NCBI GenBank assembly: GCA_963769605.1
Contig: CAVYML010000002.1
Span: 248,001-312,000 of the forward strand
DNA: 64,000 bases
Source: Fen-1254 sp963769605
Lineage (GTDB): Bacteria > Bacteroidota > Ignavibacteria > UBA10030
Direction of reading: 5' to 3'
Below are positions 44,791 to 53,169 of the stretch, one piece after another (the stretch's first letter is position 1; every line of letters starts with the position of its first letter). The notes beneath the pieces were generated by a model. The model saw only the letters and a program-made list of their open reading frames with translations. It had not been told where the DNA came from and ran no database searches. Position numbers and translations under genes: made by a program.

Positions 44791-47168
44791 ATGCTCCAAT
44801 CTTCATTACACAGATTTCTTATAAACATATTATTGATGTTAATAGGCATTGTCCTATTAACTCAGTACTCACACAGTCAGACCTTCTATTGGCGACAAAC
44901 GAATGGACCAAGCGGTGGTACAGTCCAATCATTTGCTGGTTATGGTGACAATATTTTCGCGTCATCGACTTATATATATTGGAGTTGTGATCAAGGTCGA
45001 TCCTGGCACATTATAAATTCAAGCAATACCTCCTTATACTCAGTGGCGACAAATAGTACTACACTATTTGCTTTGGGATCATATCAAACACTTGCTTCAA
45101 CCTCGGATCTAGGGCATACATGGAATAGCCTCTACATCCAAATACCAGGATATCCGCAACTGACAGGTCTATGGTTATTTGAGAACAGGCTTTATCTCGG
45201 TACTGTCAATGGATTGTATATCTCTTCAGATGAAGGAAAGACATGGTCATCGTCTCTCCTTTCCAATCAGGTGATCAACACGATTGGGCAAAGTGGGCAG
45301 TTCTTATGCATAGGAACAAATACTGGTATATTTTCCTCGAAAGATGGGGGAACAACTTTTAAATTCTCAGCATAGGTTACATTACTGCTATTCAAATTCA
45401 TAATTCACAAGTTTTTGCGGGAACGGCATATGGCCAAATATATCAATCAATTGACCAAGGATCGACGTGGACATTACAAAGCTTCACGGGGTGGGGAATT
45501 GTATATTCTCTTCTTGCAAAAGATTCATTACTTATCTTTGGAACGCAAAGTGATGGAGTTAAAATTTCAAATGATTCCGGGAAAACATGGACAAATACCA
45601 ACATGCACTCCCAATATGTCTACTCTTTATTTGATCATGGTGACATTGTCCTGGCAGGGACTTGTTATGACGGAATGGATATTTCAATGGATGGAGGTAA
45701 ATCATGGCAAGCGACATCAACTTCGAGCATGAACATCGAAGCAATTGCCTCATTTGATTCTGTACTTCTCGCATCTCAAGAATATTATTCGAGTATCTAC
45801 CGATCAGCGGATGCAGGGAAAAGATGGACAACAATTCATTTACCCGCAGATTTTGTTTTTAATTTTGCTAATTCGGGAAGTACATATTTCGCAAGTACAA
45901 ATAAAGGTGTTTTCATTTCAACGGATAAAGGTCTCTCATGGAACATGCCGGGATCTCAATTGAGCAATAACAATATATTTTCTGTAACATATTCCGGCAA
46001 TTTTCTTTTCGCAGGAACCGGCGGGGGCGGATTATACAGATCCAGTGATGAAGGTGTCACATGGGTAAATTGTTCAGGTATCGCAAATAATGATGAAGTA
46101 TATGATTTATTAAGCGTTGGTTCAAGAATCTATGCAGCCACATTATCTGGAGTCTACGCATCGAGTAATCAAGGTCTTGACTGGGAAAAACATACTCCTG
46201 ATGGATATGGAAGTAATCTTGGATCTGTAGATTCCGCTATTTTTGCGTCGGGATCGTTCAATGATAATGGTAGTGGTTACAATTACGAAGTAATTAAATC
46301 AACCGACAATGGGCATTCATGGGTTATTCTTTTGAGCTCGCCATCGAGTCAATCTACCTATTTCAATGGATTTGTTACTCACGGGCATGACCTATATTTA
46401 GGGACTAATAATGGTGTATTATATACAAGCGATTTGGGAAGCAGCTGGGTTCCATTTAGCGACAGCATGCAAAACGGTGGAGAACGCGTTACACATTTAG
46501 CAACAGATGGAAAAAATCTTTATGCAGGAGCTAATCCATGCGGAATATGGTGGAGACCGTTCGAAGCAGCATATCTAAATTATTCTCATCAGCCAATAGA
46601 ATTCGACAGTGTTTTAATTGGCACAACTGCCGAAACTAACCTGATATTGGAAAATTCAGGCAATCTACCGTTAACGATTCAAGGAGTGACCTTGCCCAAC
46701 CAGAATTATTCTTTACTACTGAGTTCCGGAACTATTGCTCCCGGCTCTTCTTCAAATGTAAGGATTCGATTCACTCCGACTCAATTAGGGGAACAAAAAA
46801 CAGAACTACTATTCCTTTCTAATGCTTTCAATTCCCCAGATTCGGTTGAAATCCTTGGTTTAACTCGTAAAACTAATGGTTCGCAAACATTATTAGGTTT
46901 ACCGGCCACTTTTCATTTAGAGAACAATTATCCCAATCCTTTTAATTCGACGACAACAATCTTGTTTGGCATACCTATTCCCGGTCATGTGCAGTTAAGG
47001 ATATATGATATAAAAGGAAGAACAATTGCTTCCTTATTAGATGAAGATTTTCCGGCAGGGAATTATGAATGTCACTGGAACGCAATTGGCGTTGCCAGTG
47101 GGATTTATTTTCTGCGATTTCAATCATTATCATTTACAGCGACAAAAAAAATGTTATACCTGAAATAG
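44791..47168 (+). pseudogene. BNR/Ycf48-like beta-propeller protein with T9SS tail, frameshifted
   Basis: A single gene read in two frames. Part 1 (44791-45375; signal peptide ending S-H-S-Q) has repeats with S-x-D-x-G-x-x-W (CDQGRSWHII, SDLGHTWNSL, SDEGKTWSSS). At about 45350-45363 (ACTTTTAAATTC) the reading moves to the other frame, which continues without a break from S-I-G-Y-I-T-A-I-Q through IDQGSTWTL, NDSGKTWTN, MDGGKSWQA and more. An Ig-like/ASPM-type domain follows (EFDSVLIGTTAETNLILENSG), then a T9SS tail (HLENNYPNPFNSTTTILF...KKMLYLK). The shift equals one lost base near a T/A run. The product would be a secreted propeller of about 790 residues. Confidence 0.88.
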
Positions 47169-47213
47169 AGTGCATGCCTTACCATTTTGAATAGAAAAGA
47201 AAGTATGAAGATG

Positions 47214-47340
47214 TCATTGCACAGCGTGTAATACAAATTAGAGGTTAATAATATTCTCCCGATGCGTTGTGCGTAAGCATGAGGCCATTCGTGACATTCG
47301 GGAGGGCCGATCTCATTGTAGGAATACATGGCCATAATAT
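47214..47340 (+). repeat. Interspersed hairpin repeat family A, best-preserved copy
   Basis: Two parts. First, CATTGCACAGCGTGTAATAC with a near-palindromic TTGCAC/GTGTAA. Then AATATTCTCCCGATGCG ... GTGACATTCGGGAGGGCCGA, in which CTCCCGATG pairs with CATTCGGGAG to form a stem. It ends TCTCATTGTAGGAATACATG. Confidence 0.7.
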
Positions 47341-47405
47341 TTTCGTGATATTGAAATCGTTAAACGGGATTTATTTCATTGATATGTTAAATTGAGGGAA
47401 GGCAA

Positions 47406-48362
47406 ATGAAGCAGTCGACAGTGGTAATCGTTATAATAATATCATTGATATTATTTAATAGCTGCGGCAAAAAAACTAATCCTGTTGGTCCAAATTATTC
47501 CCAGGAATGGACACTTGTCAGTTCTGGCTTGCCAACGAATAACTATATTCTTGCATTTGCCATTTCTGGTACGAATATCTTCGCGGGGACCGGAAATGGT
47601 GTTTTTCTTTCCACTAACACTGGGACGAACTGGAGTGTGGTCAATTTACCCTCCATGTATAATAGTTACTTTGCGTTCGCCGTATCTGGCACGAATATAT
47701 TTGCAGGGAATTATGGCTTAGGTGTTTTTCTTTCTACCGACAATGGTTCAAGTTGGACTTTATGCGACAATGGATTTACATACAATGCTTCCTATTTTAT
47801 AACGGCTCTTGCTATTTCTGGTATGAATGTTTGTGCAGGTACTGAAATAGGTTTATTCCTTTCCACTAACAATGGCGCCAATTGGAATGCCGCTAATAGC
47901 AGTATGTATTATCCAATTAATGCATTTGCCGTTTCTGGTACAAATATTTTCGCGGGAACTTATGAATTCGGTGCTTTTCTTTCCACCGATAACGGAACAA
48001 ACTGGAAAGCAGTCAATAATGGATTTACAGGTCACTTCTCCAATTATGTCAATGCTTTTGTCGTTTCTAATACAGACCTCTTTGCAGGAACTGGCAATGG
48101 TGTTTTTCTTTCTACTGACAATGGGGCAAGTTGGAATGCTGCCAATAGTGGTTTGGAAAACATTATCGTCAAGTCTCTTGCCATTTCCGATATGAACCTT
48201 TTTGCAGGGACTGATAGTTGTGGTGTTTTCTTATCTACTAATAATGGCAAAAGCTGGACTAATATTGGCTTGAAGAATAATTCTGTTAATGCTCTGTTGA
48301 TCTATGGTTCGAATCTTTTTGCGGGGACTCAAAGTGGAGAAGTCTGGAGACTTGAGTTGTAA
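47406..48362 (+). CDS. Lipoprotein with Ycf48/BNR-like propeller repeats
   Basis: A 318-residue lipoprotein (LFNSC lipobox, then G-K-K-T-N-P). It contains about seven near-identical blades of 42-46 residues: F-A-x-S-G-T-N-I-F-A-G-T, then G-V-F-L-S-T-D-N-G-T-N-W. The repeats are more alike at the DNA level than in the gene at 44791, so recent blade duplication is likely. It has no T9SS tail and ends at V-W-R-L-E-L. It is expected to be anchored in the outer or inner membrane. Substrate unknown. GGAAGGCAA precedes the ATG. Confidence 0.85.
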   Translation: MKQSTVVIVIIISLILFNSCGKKTNPVGPNYSQEWTLVSSGLPTNNYILAFAISGTNIFAGTGNGVFLSTNTGTNWSVVNLPSMYNSYFAFAVSGTNIFAGNYGLGVFLSTDNGSSWTLCDNGFTYNASYFITALAISGMNVCAGTEIGLFLSTNNGANWNAANSSMYYPINAFAVSGTNIFAGTYEFGAFLSTDNGTNWKAVNNGFTGHFSNYVNAFVVSNTDLFAGTGNGVFLSTDNGASWNAANSGLENIIVKSLAISDMNLFAGTDSCGVFLSTNNGKSWTNIGLKNNSVNALLIYGSNLFAGTQSGEVWRLEL

Positions 48363-48430
48363 ATATATTTTATATCTTCCTTGTATTCATTTATATAATT
48401 TCAATTATTATTGACACATGAATGCTGTCC

Positions 48431-48540
48431 TACCATTTTAAAAGTGTTGGAAGCATAAAAATGTTATTGTAAAACAAATTAGAAATAAATAATATTCTCT
48501 CGATGCATTCCGTGATAGCATCAGGCCATGAGCGGAAAAA
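48431..48540 (+). repeat. Interspersed hairpin repeat family A, copy
   Basis: CCATTTTAAAAGTGTTGGAAGC, then ATAAAAATGTTATTGTAAAAC, AATAATATTCTCTCGATGC and CATCAGGCCATGAGCGG: the same module order as 47180-47300, with decay of the stem. Confidence 0.55.
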
Positions 48541-48676
48541 ACACATTGTGACAAGTGAGGCATTGGGATCGAACCAACACATTTTGTTGTTATAGAAGAT
48601 GTGAGGTTAAGCATACAGGAGCTTGTTGAGGAAACTCCTCTTATATAGAGAAATTCGACAAAGTGATAAAGGCTTT

Positions 48677-49327
48677 ATGTGCGGACGCTTCTTTATAATA
48701 GGTGACCAGAGTATTTTTGCGATATCCGATCTATTCAGACAATTGCAGCTTAAAGATATTCGAAGATTCAATATCTCTCCGGTTAGCAAAGCACCGATTA
48801 TCCTCCATGGTCAGAACGGACTGGAAATAACAGAAGCCACCTGGTGGCTTATACCTCATTGGTCCAAGACCGGTAAGCCCGATATGCGGTTCCCTTCATT
48901 TAATGCACGTGCAGAAACAATCGATACAAGTAAATTATTTGCTCCTTGCTTCAAATCGCATCGCTGCTTAATACCTGCAAGCGGATTCTATGAATGGAAG
49001 GATAAACATCCGTTGTGTATTCGAATGAAAAACGATCATCCAATGTTTTTTGGCGGAGTGTATTCTATCTGGAAAAATGTATTAAGCTTTAGCATAATCA
49101 CGACGGCGGCTAACATACTCATGAGCGAGTTTCATACGAGAATGCCCGTCATTCTACCCGAAAAACATTTCGAGAAATGGCTGGATCCAGACTACGACGA
49201 CATAGAATCGTTGAAGAAGATACTTATTCCTTATTCTGAAAAAGAGATGATCGTTTACCGTGTCTCTAATTACGTCAGCAATGCTCGGAATCAAGGGAAA
49301 GAATGTTTGGAACCGTTGAAAGAATAA
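48677..49327 (+). CDS. SRAP/YedK-type abasic-site protein
   Basis: A 216-residue HMCES/YedK-family protein. The ATG at 48677 is fixed by the invariant start M-C-G-R-F, because the Cys after Met1 becomes the N-terminal nucleophile that links to abasic sites in single-stranded DNA. Other marks are WWLIPHW, FNARAETI (Asn), CLIPASGFYEWK (Glu) and SEFHTRMPVIL (His). The family shields abasic sites at replication forks; it was first annotated as SOS-response-associated peptidase. The ORF extends upstream, but only from this ATG is the Cys at position 2. Confidence 0.95.
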   Translation: MCGRFFIIGDQSIFAISDLFRQLQLKDIRRFNISPVSKAPIILHGQNGLEITEATWWLIPHWSKTGKPDMRFPSFNARAETIDTSKLFAPCFKSHRCLIPASGFYEWKDKHPLCIRMKNDHPMFFGGVYSIWKNVLSFSIITTAANILMSEFHTRMPVILPEKHFEKWLDPDYDDIESLKKILIPYSEKEMIVYRVSNYVSNARNQGKECLEPLKE

Positions 49328-49329
49328 CA

Positions 49330-49362
49330 AAAAGCCCGGCGCGCTACCGACACCGGGCTTGT
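49330..49362 (-). terminator. Terminator between convergent genes
   Basis: AGCCCGG(cgcgctaccgaca)CCGGGCT stem. The A-run before it gives a T-tract on the minus strand (CTTTTTGTTATTC), so it ends the minus-strand barrel gene. It may also stop the plus-strand SRAP transcript. Confidence 0.75.
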
Positions 49363-49443
49363 GAAGTCATAGAGCTATAAACTCGTGGGAATTGCCTTAT
49401 GGCATGAGGATGACCAAATATAGAAACAGAGATGGTTGCTCAA

Positions 49444-49974
49444 TTAGAAGTAGAATGATAACGCTGTCCCCGAGAGAGTGCCGAATTGGCTTGTTGTTTC
49501 ACCACTTGGGCCACCATTTCGATAATCCAATCCTACAAATGCCTGGATGGAGAAACGAGAACTGAAAGCATACTCTGCACCTGCCTTTAATCCTATATCA
49601 ACCCCGCTAATGCTTGTTCCATAACCCGGGGTGTACGAGAGATATCCAAGCCGAACACCGACTAATGTGGAAACATGATCAGATGAACTAAGATAGGAAT
49701 CAACACCGATACCAATTTCAAAATCTGATGTACTGGAACCGGAGCTTGGTGAAACCGATGCGAATCCGACACTAAATCCGACCCTTAATGTCTGATTCAC
49801 ATTGTATAAACCGGTCAGTGAGGTAGAACCAACGGAAACACCTTGAGAATTACTATAGAGTGCACTACCACCCAATACTCCGGCTTGAATCCCAAATGCT
49901 CCTTCTTTTAACTGCGCCGTACCGATTGAAGTGGCGAGCATAAAAACAAGAGCGACTATAAGAATGTGTTTCAT
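49444..49974 (-). CDS. Outer-membrane beta-barrel protein
   Basis: A 176-residue product with a signal peptide (MKHILIVALVFML...G-T-A-Q) and a mature part of alternating strands: GAFGIQAGVLGGSALY, LRVGFSVGFASVS and YAFSSRFSIQAFVGLDYR. It ends in a C-terminal aromatic (L-S-F-Y-F), the usual BAM signal. The GAGAGTTAC site lies just before the ATG. It is an OmpA-like/OMP_b-brl barrel of about 8 strands. It is convergent with SRAP and in the only minus orientation of this stretch. Function unknown. Confidence 0.8.
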   Translation of the reverse strand: MKHILIVALVFMLATSIGTAQLKEGAFGIQAGVLGGSALYSNSQGVSVGSTSLTGLYNVNQTLRVGFSVGFASVSPSSGSSTSDFEIGIGVDSYLSSSDHVSTLVGVRLGYLSYTPGYGTSISGVDIGLKAGAEYAFSSRFSIQAFVGLDYRNGGPSGETTSQFGTLSGTALSFYF

Positions 49975-50206
49975 TGTAACTCTCCTATTGATTGTGAAAG
50001 AATTGATGATTTAAGGTTGAGTTTATTTTTCTGAAAAATATTTATACGAACTTATTGTAGGTTTAAGATATATTTTTGCAAGCGCAACGTCAAGGAATTT
50101 TCAATTAAAAGCATTGGTTTCTCGAAATCGTCAAGATTTGATTGTGAATCATAATAGAATTAACTAAATTAAAACATTTCACCACAATTAAAAGGAAGAA
50201 ATCCAT

Positions 50207-50758
50207 ATGAGGGTACGATTTGTAGTCCTTTTTATGTTGGCCGGATTCATTGCATTCGGTCAGATACGCCCAACAATTCAGCAACCTGACACCGATTTTA
50301 TCACATTAACAAGGGAAGAATGTCTTGGGATGTGCCCAGTGTATTCTGTAACTGTATATTCAACCGGTGATGTAGAATATATTGGTCGTGAGTTTGTTCG
50401 CGTTATTGGTCGGCAATTATATAGTATTCCCAAGAATTCTGTTGCATATCTCTTTCATAAGGCTGAAGAGATCGGATTTTTCTCTCTCAAAGCTGAATAC
50501 GTCAAGGGTAAAGGACTATTGAAGAACAAGAATGGTTCATTTGATACATGCACAGTTTCTGTTTCAGATTTACCCGCATATTATGTGATGATTAAAATTG
50601 GTGATCGTAAGAAGTCTGTGCTCGATTATTTCCGAGGTGAAGGAAGAAGTGCCGAGGAAGAAGCATTAATGAGGAAATCTGAAGCGCCAAAAGAACTGCA
50701 TGATTTTGAAGATGAAATAGATCGGATTGCTCATACCATAGACTTTATCAAAAAGTGA
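50207..50758 (+). CDS. DUF6438-type exported protein
   Basis: A 183-residue protein with a signal peptide (M-R-V-R start, F-I-A-F-G-Q cleavage) and the DUF6438 pattern: ITLTREECLGMCPVYSVTVYSTGDVEYIG with C-x3-C, then V-A-Y-L-F-H-K-A-E-E-I-G-F-F-S-L. A second part of about 60 residues follows (KSVLDYFRGEGRSAEEEALM). The two Cys in CLGMC may form a disulfide. Function unknown. AAAAGGAAGAAA precedes the ATG. Confidence 0.7.
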   Translation: MRVRFVVLFMLAGFIAFGQIRPTIQQPDTDFITLTREECLGMCPVYSVTVYSTGDVEYIGREFVRVIGRQLYSIPKNSVAYLFHKAEEIGFFSLKAEYVKGKGLLKNKNGSFDTCTVSVSDLPAYYVMIKIGDRKKSVLDYFRGEGRSAEEEALMRKSEAPKELHDFEDEIDRIAHTIDFIKK

Positions 50759-50997
50759 GATTCAACTCCAGATTTTCGGCGTCGTTCATTTGGACAAGCA
50801 AGGATAGAATCATCAACGATAGGCGTTCGAGCACATCGACAACTGATTATTCTTCCCTTGATTCATATTTCAATACTTATTTCCCAACACTAAGTTTTTA
50901 TCATTCTCCAAATACCCACAGTAGTAATTCCGGAACGGGTCAAGGATGGTCGTTAAGTAGTTCTGGGGTGAGTTTTGGTCTTAGTGTCTATTGGTAG
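50755..50997 (+). pseudogene. 3' fragment of a barrel gene joined to repeat B
   Basis: The frame overlaps the previous stop codon, so its first 24 codons are only repeat B read through. The rest (STSTTDYSSLDSYFNTYFP...GVSFGLSVYW) ends with a barrel-like strand and a terminal Trp, so it looks like the last 50 residues of an outer-membrane protein whose 5' part has been lost. It may be a scar of recombination at the repeat. Confidence 0.4.
50771..50818 (+). repeat. Interspersed repeat family B, copy 3
   Basis: TTTTCGGCGTCGTTCATTTG, then GACAAGCAAGGATAGAATC, then ATCAACG, aligned with the copies at 4074, 43100 and 51262. Confidence 0.6.
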
Positions 50998-51000
50998 ATT

Positions 51001-51110
51001 TACCCGCATAACCATTTTAGGAACGAAAGAGTCAGACAAACAATATTCTACAAATGCATTCCGCATTATATCGAGGTCATGAGCAGATGACGGGAATATT
51101 TGGCATAATT
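51001..51110 (+). repeat. Interspersed hairpin repeat family A, copy
   Basis: CATAACCATTTTAGGAACG, then ACAATATTCTACAAATGCAT and TATCGAGGTCATGAGC: the same order of blocks as 48431, with a degraded stem. The remaining 150 bases up to repeat B (51111-51261) show nothing recognisable. Confidence 0.5.
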
Positions 51111-51261
51111 TTATTATGTCTTGCAATATTCATTTGAAAATTAATTTGGGCAACTTTGTGTTCATTAATTATTGATAATGATATAGGTAGTCGAAAAGAC
51201 ATAATCGTTATTTAGCAAGGAAGTATATTAGTTAGTAGGAAATGACTTTGCTTAGCTTGAC

Positions 51262-51309
51262 TTAAATTCGGCATCGTTCACTTGACAGTCACGTATAAGA
51301 TCATTAACG
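51262..51309 (+). repeat. Interspersed repeat family B, copy 4
   Basis: TTAAATTCGGCATCGTTCAC, TTGACAGTCACGTATAAGATC, ATTAACG. MITE copy 2 begins directly after this repeat; its CTAG target touches the ATTAACG end. Confidence 0.65.
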
Positions 51310-51313
51310 CTAG

Positions 51314-51410
51314 AGACGTGGACGAGAACTCATGAGTTGCAAAGAGATGTCGCGAATCCGTCTTAGAATGAGATTCGAATTCCCGCGGAACCAACCTTTC
51401 GTCCACGTCT
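51314..51410. mobile_element. MITE copy 2 (97 bp)
   Basis: The same 97-bp element as in the YihY gene, with four differences. It is flanked by CTAG on the left (51310-51313) and CTAA on the right (51411-51414); the last base of the right copy has drifted. It lies between repeat B copy 4 and the lipoprotein gene at 51448, so it may affect that promoter. Confidence 0.93.
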
Positions 51411-51447
51411 CTAAGCAGTAAATGCAAAAATGTAGAGAGGAGTTTAT

Positions 51448-51918
51448 ATGCGGTATTTTATTTTGGCCTTATCTATTGCACTCATCATCAATGGCTGCAA
51501 AAATAGCAGTAATCCAATTGCATCATTAATAAATCCTGCTTTGAGCGTTAGTCAAGTCAGCGACAGTATGCAATACACGTTTGCAATACCAAGGGCGGTA
51601 TTTGGAATTCATGATACTTTAAGTGCGTCATTTACCGCTTTTAATCAATCAGCGGAACCGGAAACATTAATGATTTCATTAGTAAGTGTTCAATGGTCGC
51701 TGAAAAACGATAGTGGACGGACATTGATGGGTGGACCTCCGCTTCTATTTATTCCTGCGTCCCGACCGTTCATATTAAATCCTCATCAGTCAAAAGAAAT
51801 ATTTGGATTATACCAAGCTATCACGGATACATCGGGGGCGCCAGTCATTGCCGGATCCTATGTATTGCAAGGGTTATTTGATTCAATGACATTTACTCTT
51901 GATCTTTCGTTGCAATAA
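51448..51918 (+). CDS. Lipoprotein with a BsuPI-like domain
   Basis: A 156-residue lipoprotein (IINGC lipobox, then K-N-S-S-N-P-I). The body resembles the BsuPI/intracellular-proteinase-inhibitor fold: DTLSASFTAFNQSAEPETLMISL, LNPHQSKEIFGLYQ, then GAPVIAGSYVLQGLFD. This is an immunoglobulin-like sandwich. An inhibitor role is suggested only by fold. GAGAGGAG precedes the ATG. Its promoter region contains MITE copy 2. Confidence 0.6.
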   Translation: MRYFILALSIALIINGCKNSSNPIASLINPALSVSQVSDSMQYTFAIPRAVFGIHDTLSASFTAFNQSAEPETLMISLVSVQWSLKNDSGRTLMGGPPLLFIPASRPFILNPHQSKEIFGLYQAITDTSGAPVIAGSYVLQGLFDSMTFTLDLSLQ

Positions 51919-51920
51919 GT

Positions 51921-52016
51921 TTTGCGGCATAATCATTTTAATAAGTGCCTGCCAGAAAGAGGCGGGCAAGCAGGGAGCATAAAAATAATGTTGCACAGCG
52001 TGCAATACAAATCAAT
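51921..52016 (+). repeat. Interspersed repeat family A, 5' module with palindrome
   Basis: GGCATAATCATTTTAATAAG, a GTGCCTGCCAGAAAGAGGCGG part, GCATAAAAATAATG, and the palindromic TTGCACAGCGTGCAATAC (TTGCAC/GTGCAA). The same modules open the copies at 47180 and 48431. Confidence 0.6.
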
Positions 52017-52210
52017 AATGATTACACTACAAAATAGTGATATTCTTTATCTTATTGTCAAATTCCATTAATAGTCATCCTTAAATTGGTTATTACGAAT
52101 CACTGAGAATCGTTCTTTGATGCAGCACATCTGCAGAAGGACATTTGATTCGATGGGATAAAATTACTAAATTTAATCTGAACGATGGTCAATTACACCG
52201 TAATTTATTG

Positions 52211-52284
52211 GGGCCCTTAGCTCAGTTGGTTAGAGCAGCAGACTCATAATCTGCGGGTCGTAGGTTCGAGCCCTACAGGGCCCA
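52211..52284 (+). tRNA. tRNA-Met (anticodon CAT)
   Basis: The acceptor GGGCCCT pairs with AGGGCCC. The D arm is GCTCAGTTGGTTAGAGC. The anticodon arm GCAGA-CTCATAA-TCTGC carries CAT. The T arm is GTAGG-TTCGAGC-CCTAC, with discriminator A. It is elongator-like (no initiator C1-A72 mismatch; G1-C72 pair). A lysidine-modified Ile tRNA with the same anticodon is a lesser possibility. The defence island starts just after it. Confidence 0.93.
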
Positions 52285-52296
52285 CATATATAAAAT

Positions 52297-52333
52297 AAAA
52301 GGACTTAGCTGGTTTGCGGCTGAGTCCTTTTTT
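52297..52333 (+). terminator. Terminator after tRNA-Met
   Basis: AAAAGGACTTAGC pairs with GCTGAGTCCTTTT (one wobble/mismatch) around a TGGTTTGCG loop, ending in a T6 run. Confidence 0.8.
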
Positions 52334-52426
52334 ATTAATCTGGCATTTTACACTTGTTTCTATGCCTGCAATCCGTTATATTGCCTCCACATTACTGCCA
52401 CACATGGTATCAATAGAGACTTAAAG

Positions 52427-53158
52427 ATGAACGTAAAGAAAAAAACCGTAACATCTGTAATTCAAGAAGTGATTATCGGGAAGAAATACTTCTCTGTCGA
52501 CGCAGTAAAGAAAAGCGCCAACAAAATACAGCGCGGTATTAAGCCTGCAACAATAAACCAATATCTCTATAACATGAAAAATAATGGTACCATCTATGAT
52601 GCAGGCCGGGGATGGTATTCCTCTATTGCCGAGGCTTTTCAAGTCTCAGTGAAATCGTTAAATCGATTAGGATTGATAGTTCGTAAGAAATATCCATTGC
52701 TCACGTTTTCAATTTGGAGTACCGAGCAGTTGCAACGGTTTGCCCATCATATAATGACACAATACACACAGTTTGTGTATGCCGACATCGATGCAATGCC
52801 TTCGATAGCAGATTATTTAAAAGAGCAGAGATATCAAGTATACCTGAATCCGCAAAAATTGGAAGTGGAAAAATATTTTCAAGCATCACCCAAAACCGTG
52901 GTTATTCGCGCATCCATCACTCGTGAGCCGGTAGACGGTTACTATGCAACTATCGAAAAGATACTGGTCGATCTGTTCATAGAGAGAGATCGTTTATTGC
53001 TCATGGATGAGGCTGAATATGAACGCGTGTTCCGGAATCTCATTCTTTCACACCGCATCAATATGGCACGGCTTCTGGAATATGCAGAACGCCGAAAGAT
53101 CGAGGATGCACTTCGTAAGAACATTTTGAATGTAGAAAAAGATCTTTTCATTCTGTAG
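52427..53158 (+). CDS. AbiEi-type antitoxin (DUF6577-like)
   Basis: A 243-residue protein that opens with a winged-helix part (VIIGKKYFSVDAVKKSANKIQRGIKPATINQYLYNMKNNGTIYDAGRGWYS, in fragments). A longer domain with a nuclease-like or AbiEi C-terminal fold follows (FSIWSTEQLQRFAHHIMTQYTQFVYAD). In type IV toxin-antitoxin systems AbiEi represses its operon through the N-terminal wing and blocks AbiEii without binding it. The gene is 11 bases from the toxin gene. It is the first gene after tRNA-Met and has its own promoter region at about 52340-52420. Confidence 0.8.
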   Translation: MNVKKKTVTSVIQEVIIGKKYFSVDAVKKSANKIQRGIKPATINQYLYNMKNNGTIYDAGRGWYSSIAEAFQVSVKSLNRLGLIVRKKYPLLTFSIWSTEQLQRFAHHIMTQYTQFVYADIDAMPSIADYLKEQRYQVYLNPQKLEVEKYFQASPKTVVIRASITREPVDGYYATIEKILVDLFIERDRLLLMDEAEYERVFRNLILSHRINMARLLEYAERRKIEDALRKNILNVEKDLFIL

Positions 53159-53169
53159 AAAGTTGAAGG

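Noticed and set aside
4074..51309. Sedentary integron with attC sites between lone cassette genes
   Set aside because: The repeat-gene-repeat pattern and the GTTAGCTGCAGCTAAC palindrome are suggestive, but the usual RYYYAAC/GTTRRRY cores are not consistent across copies and no integron integrase is in the window.
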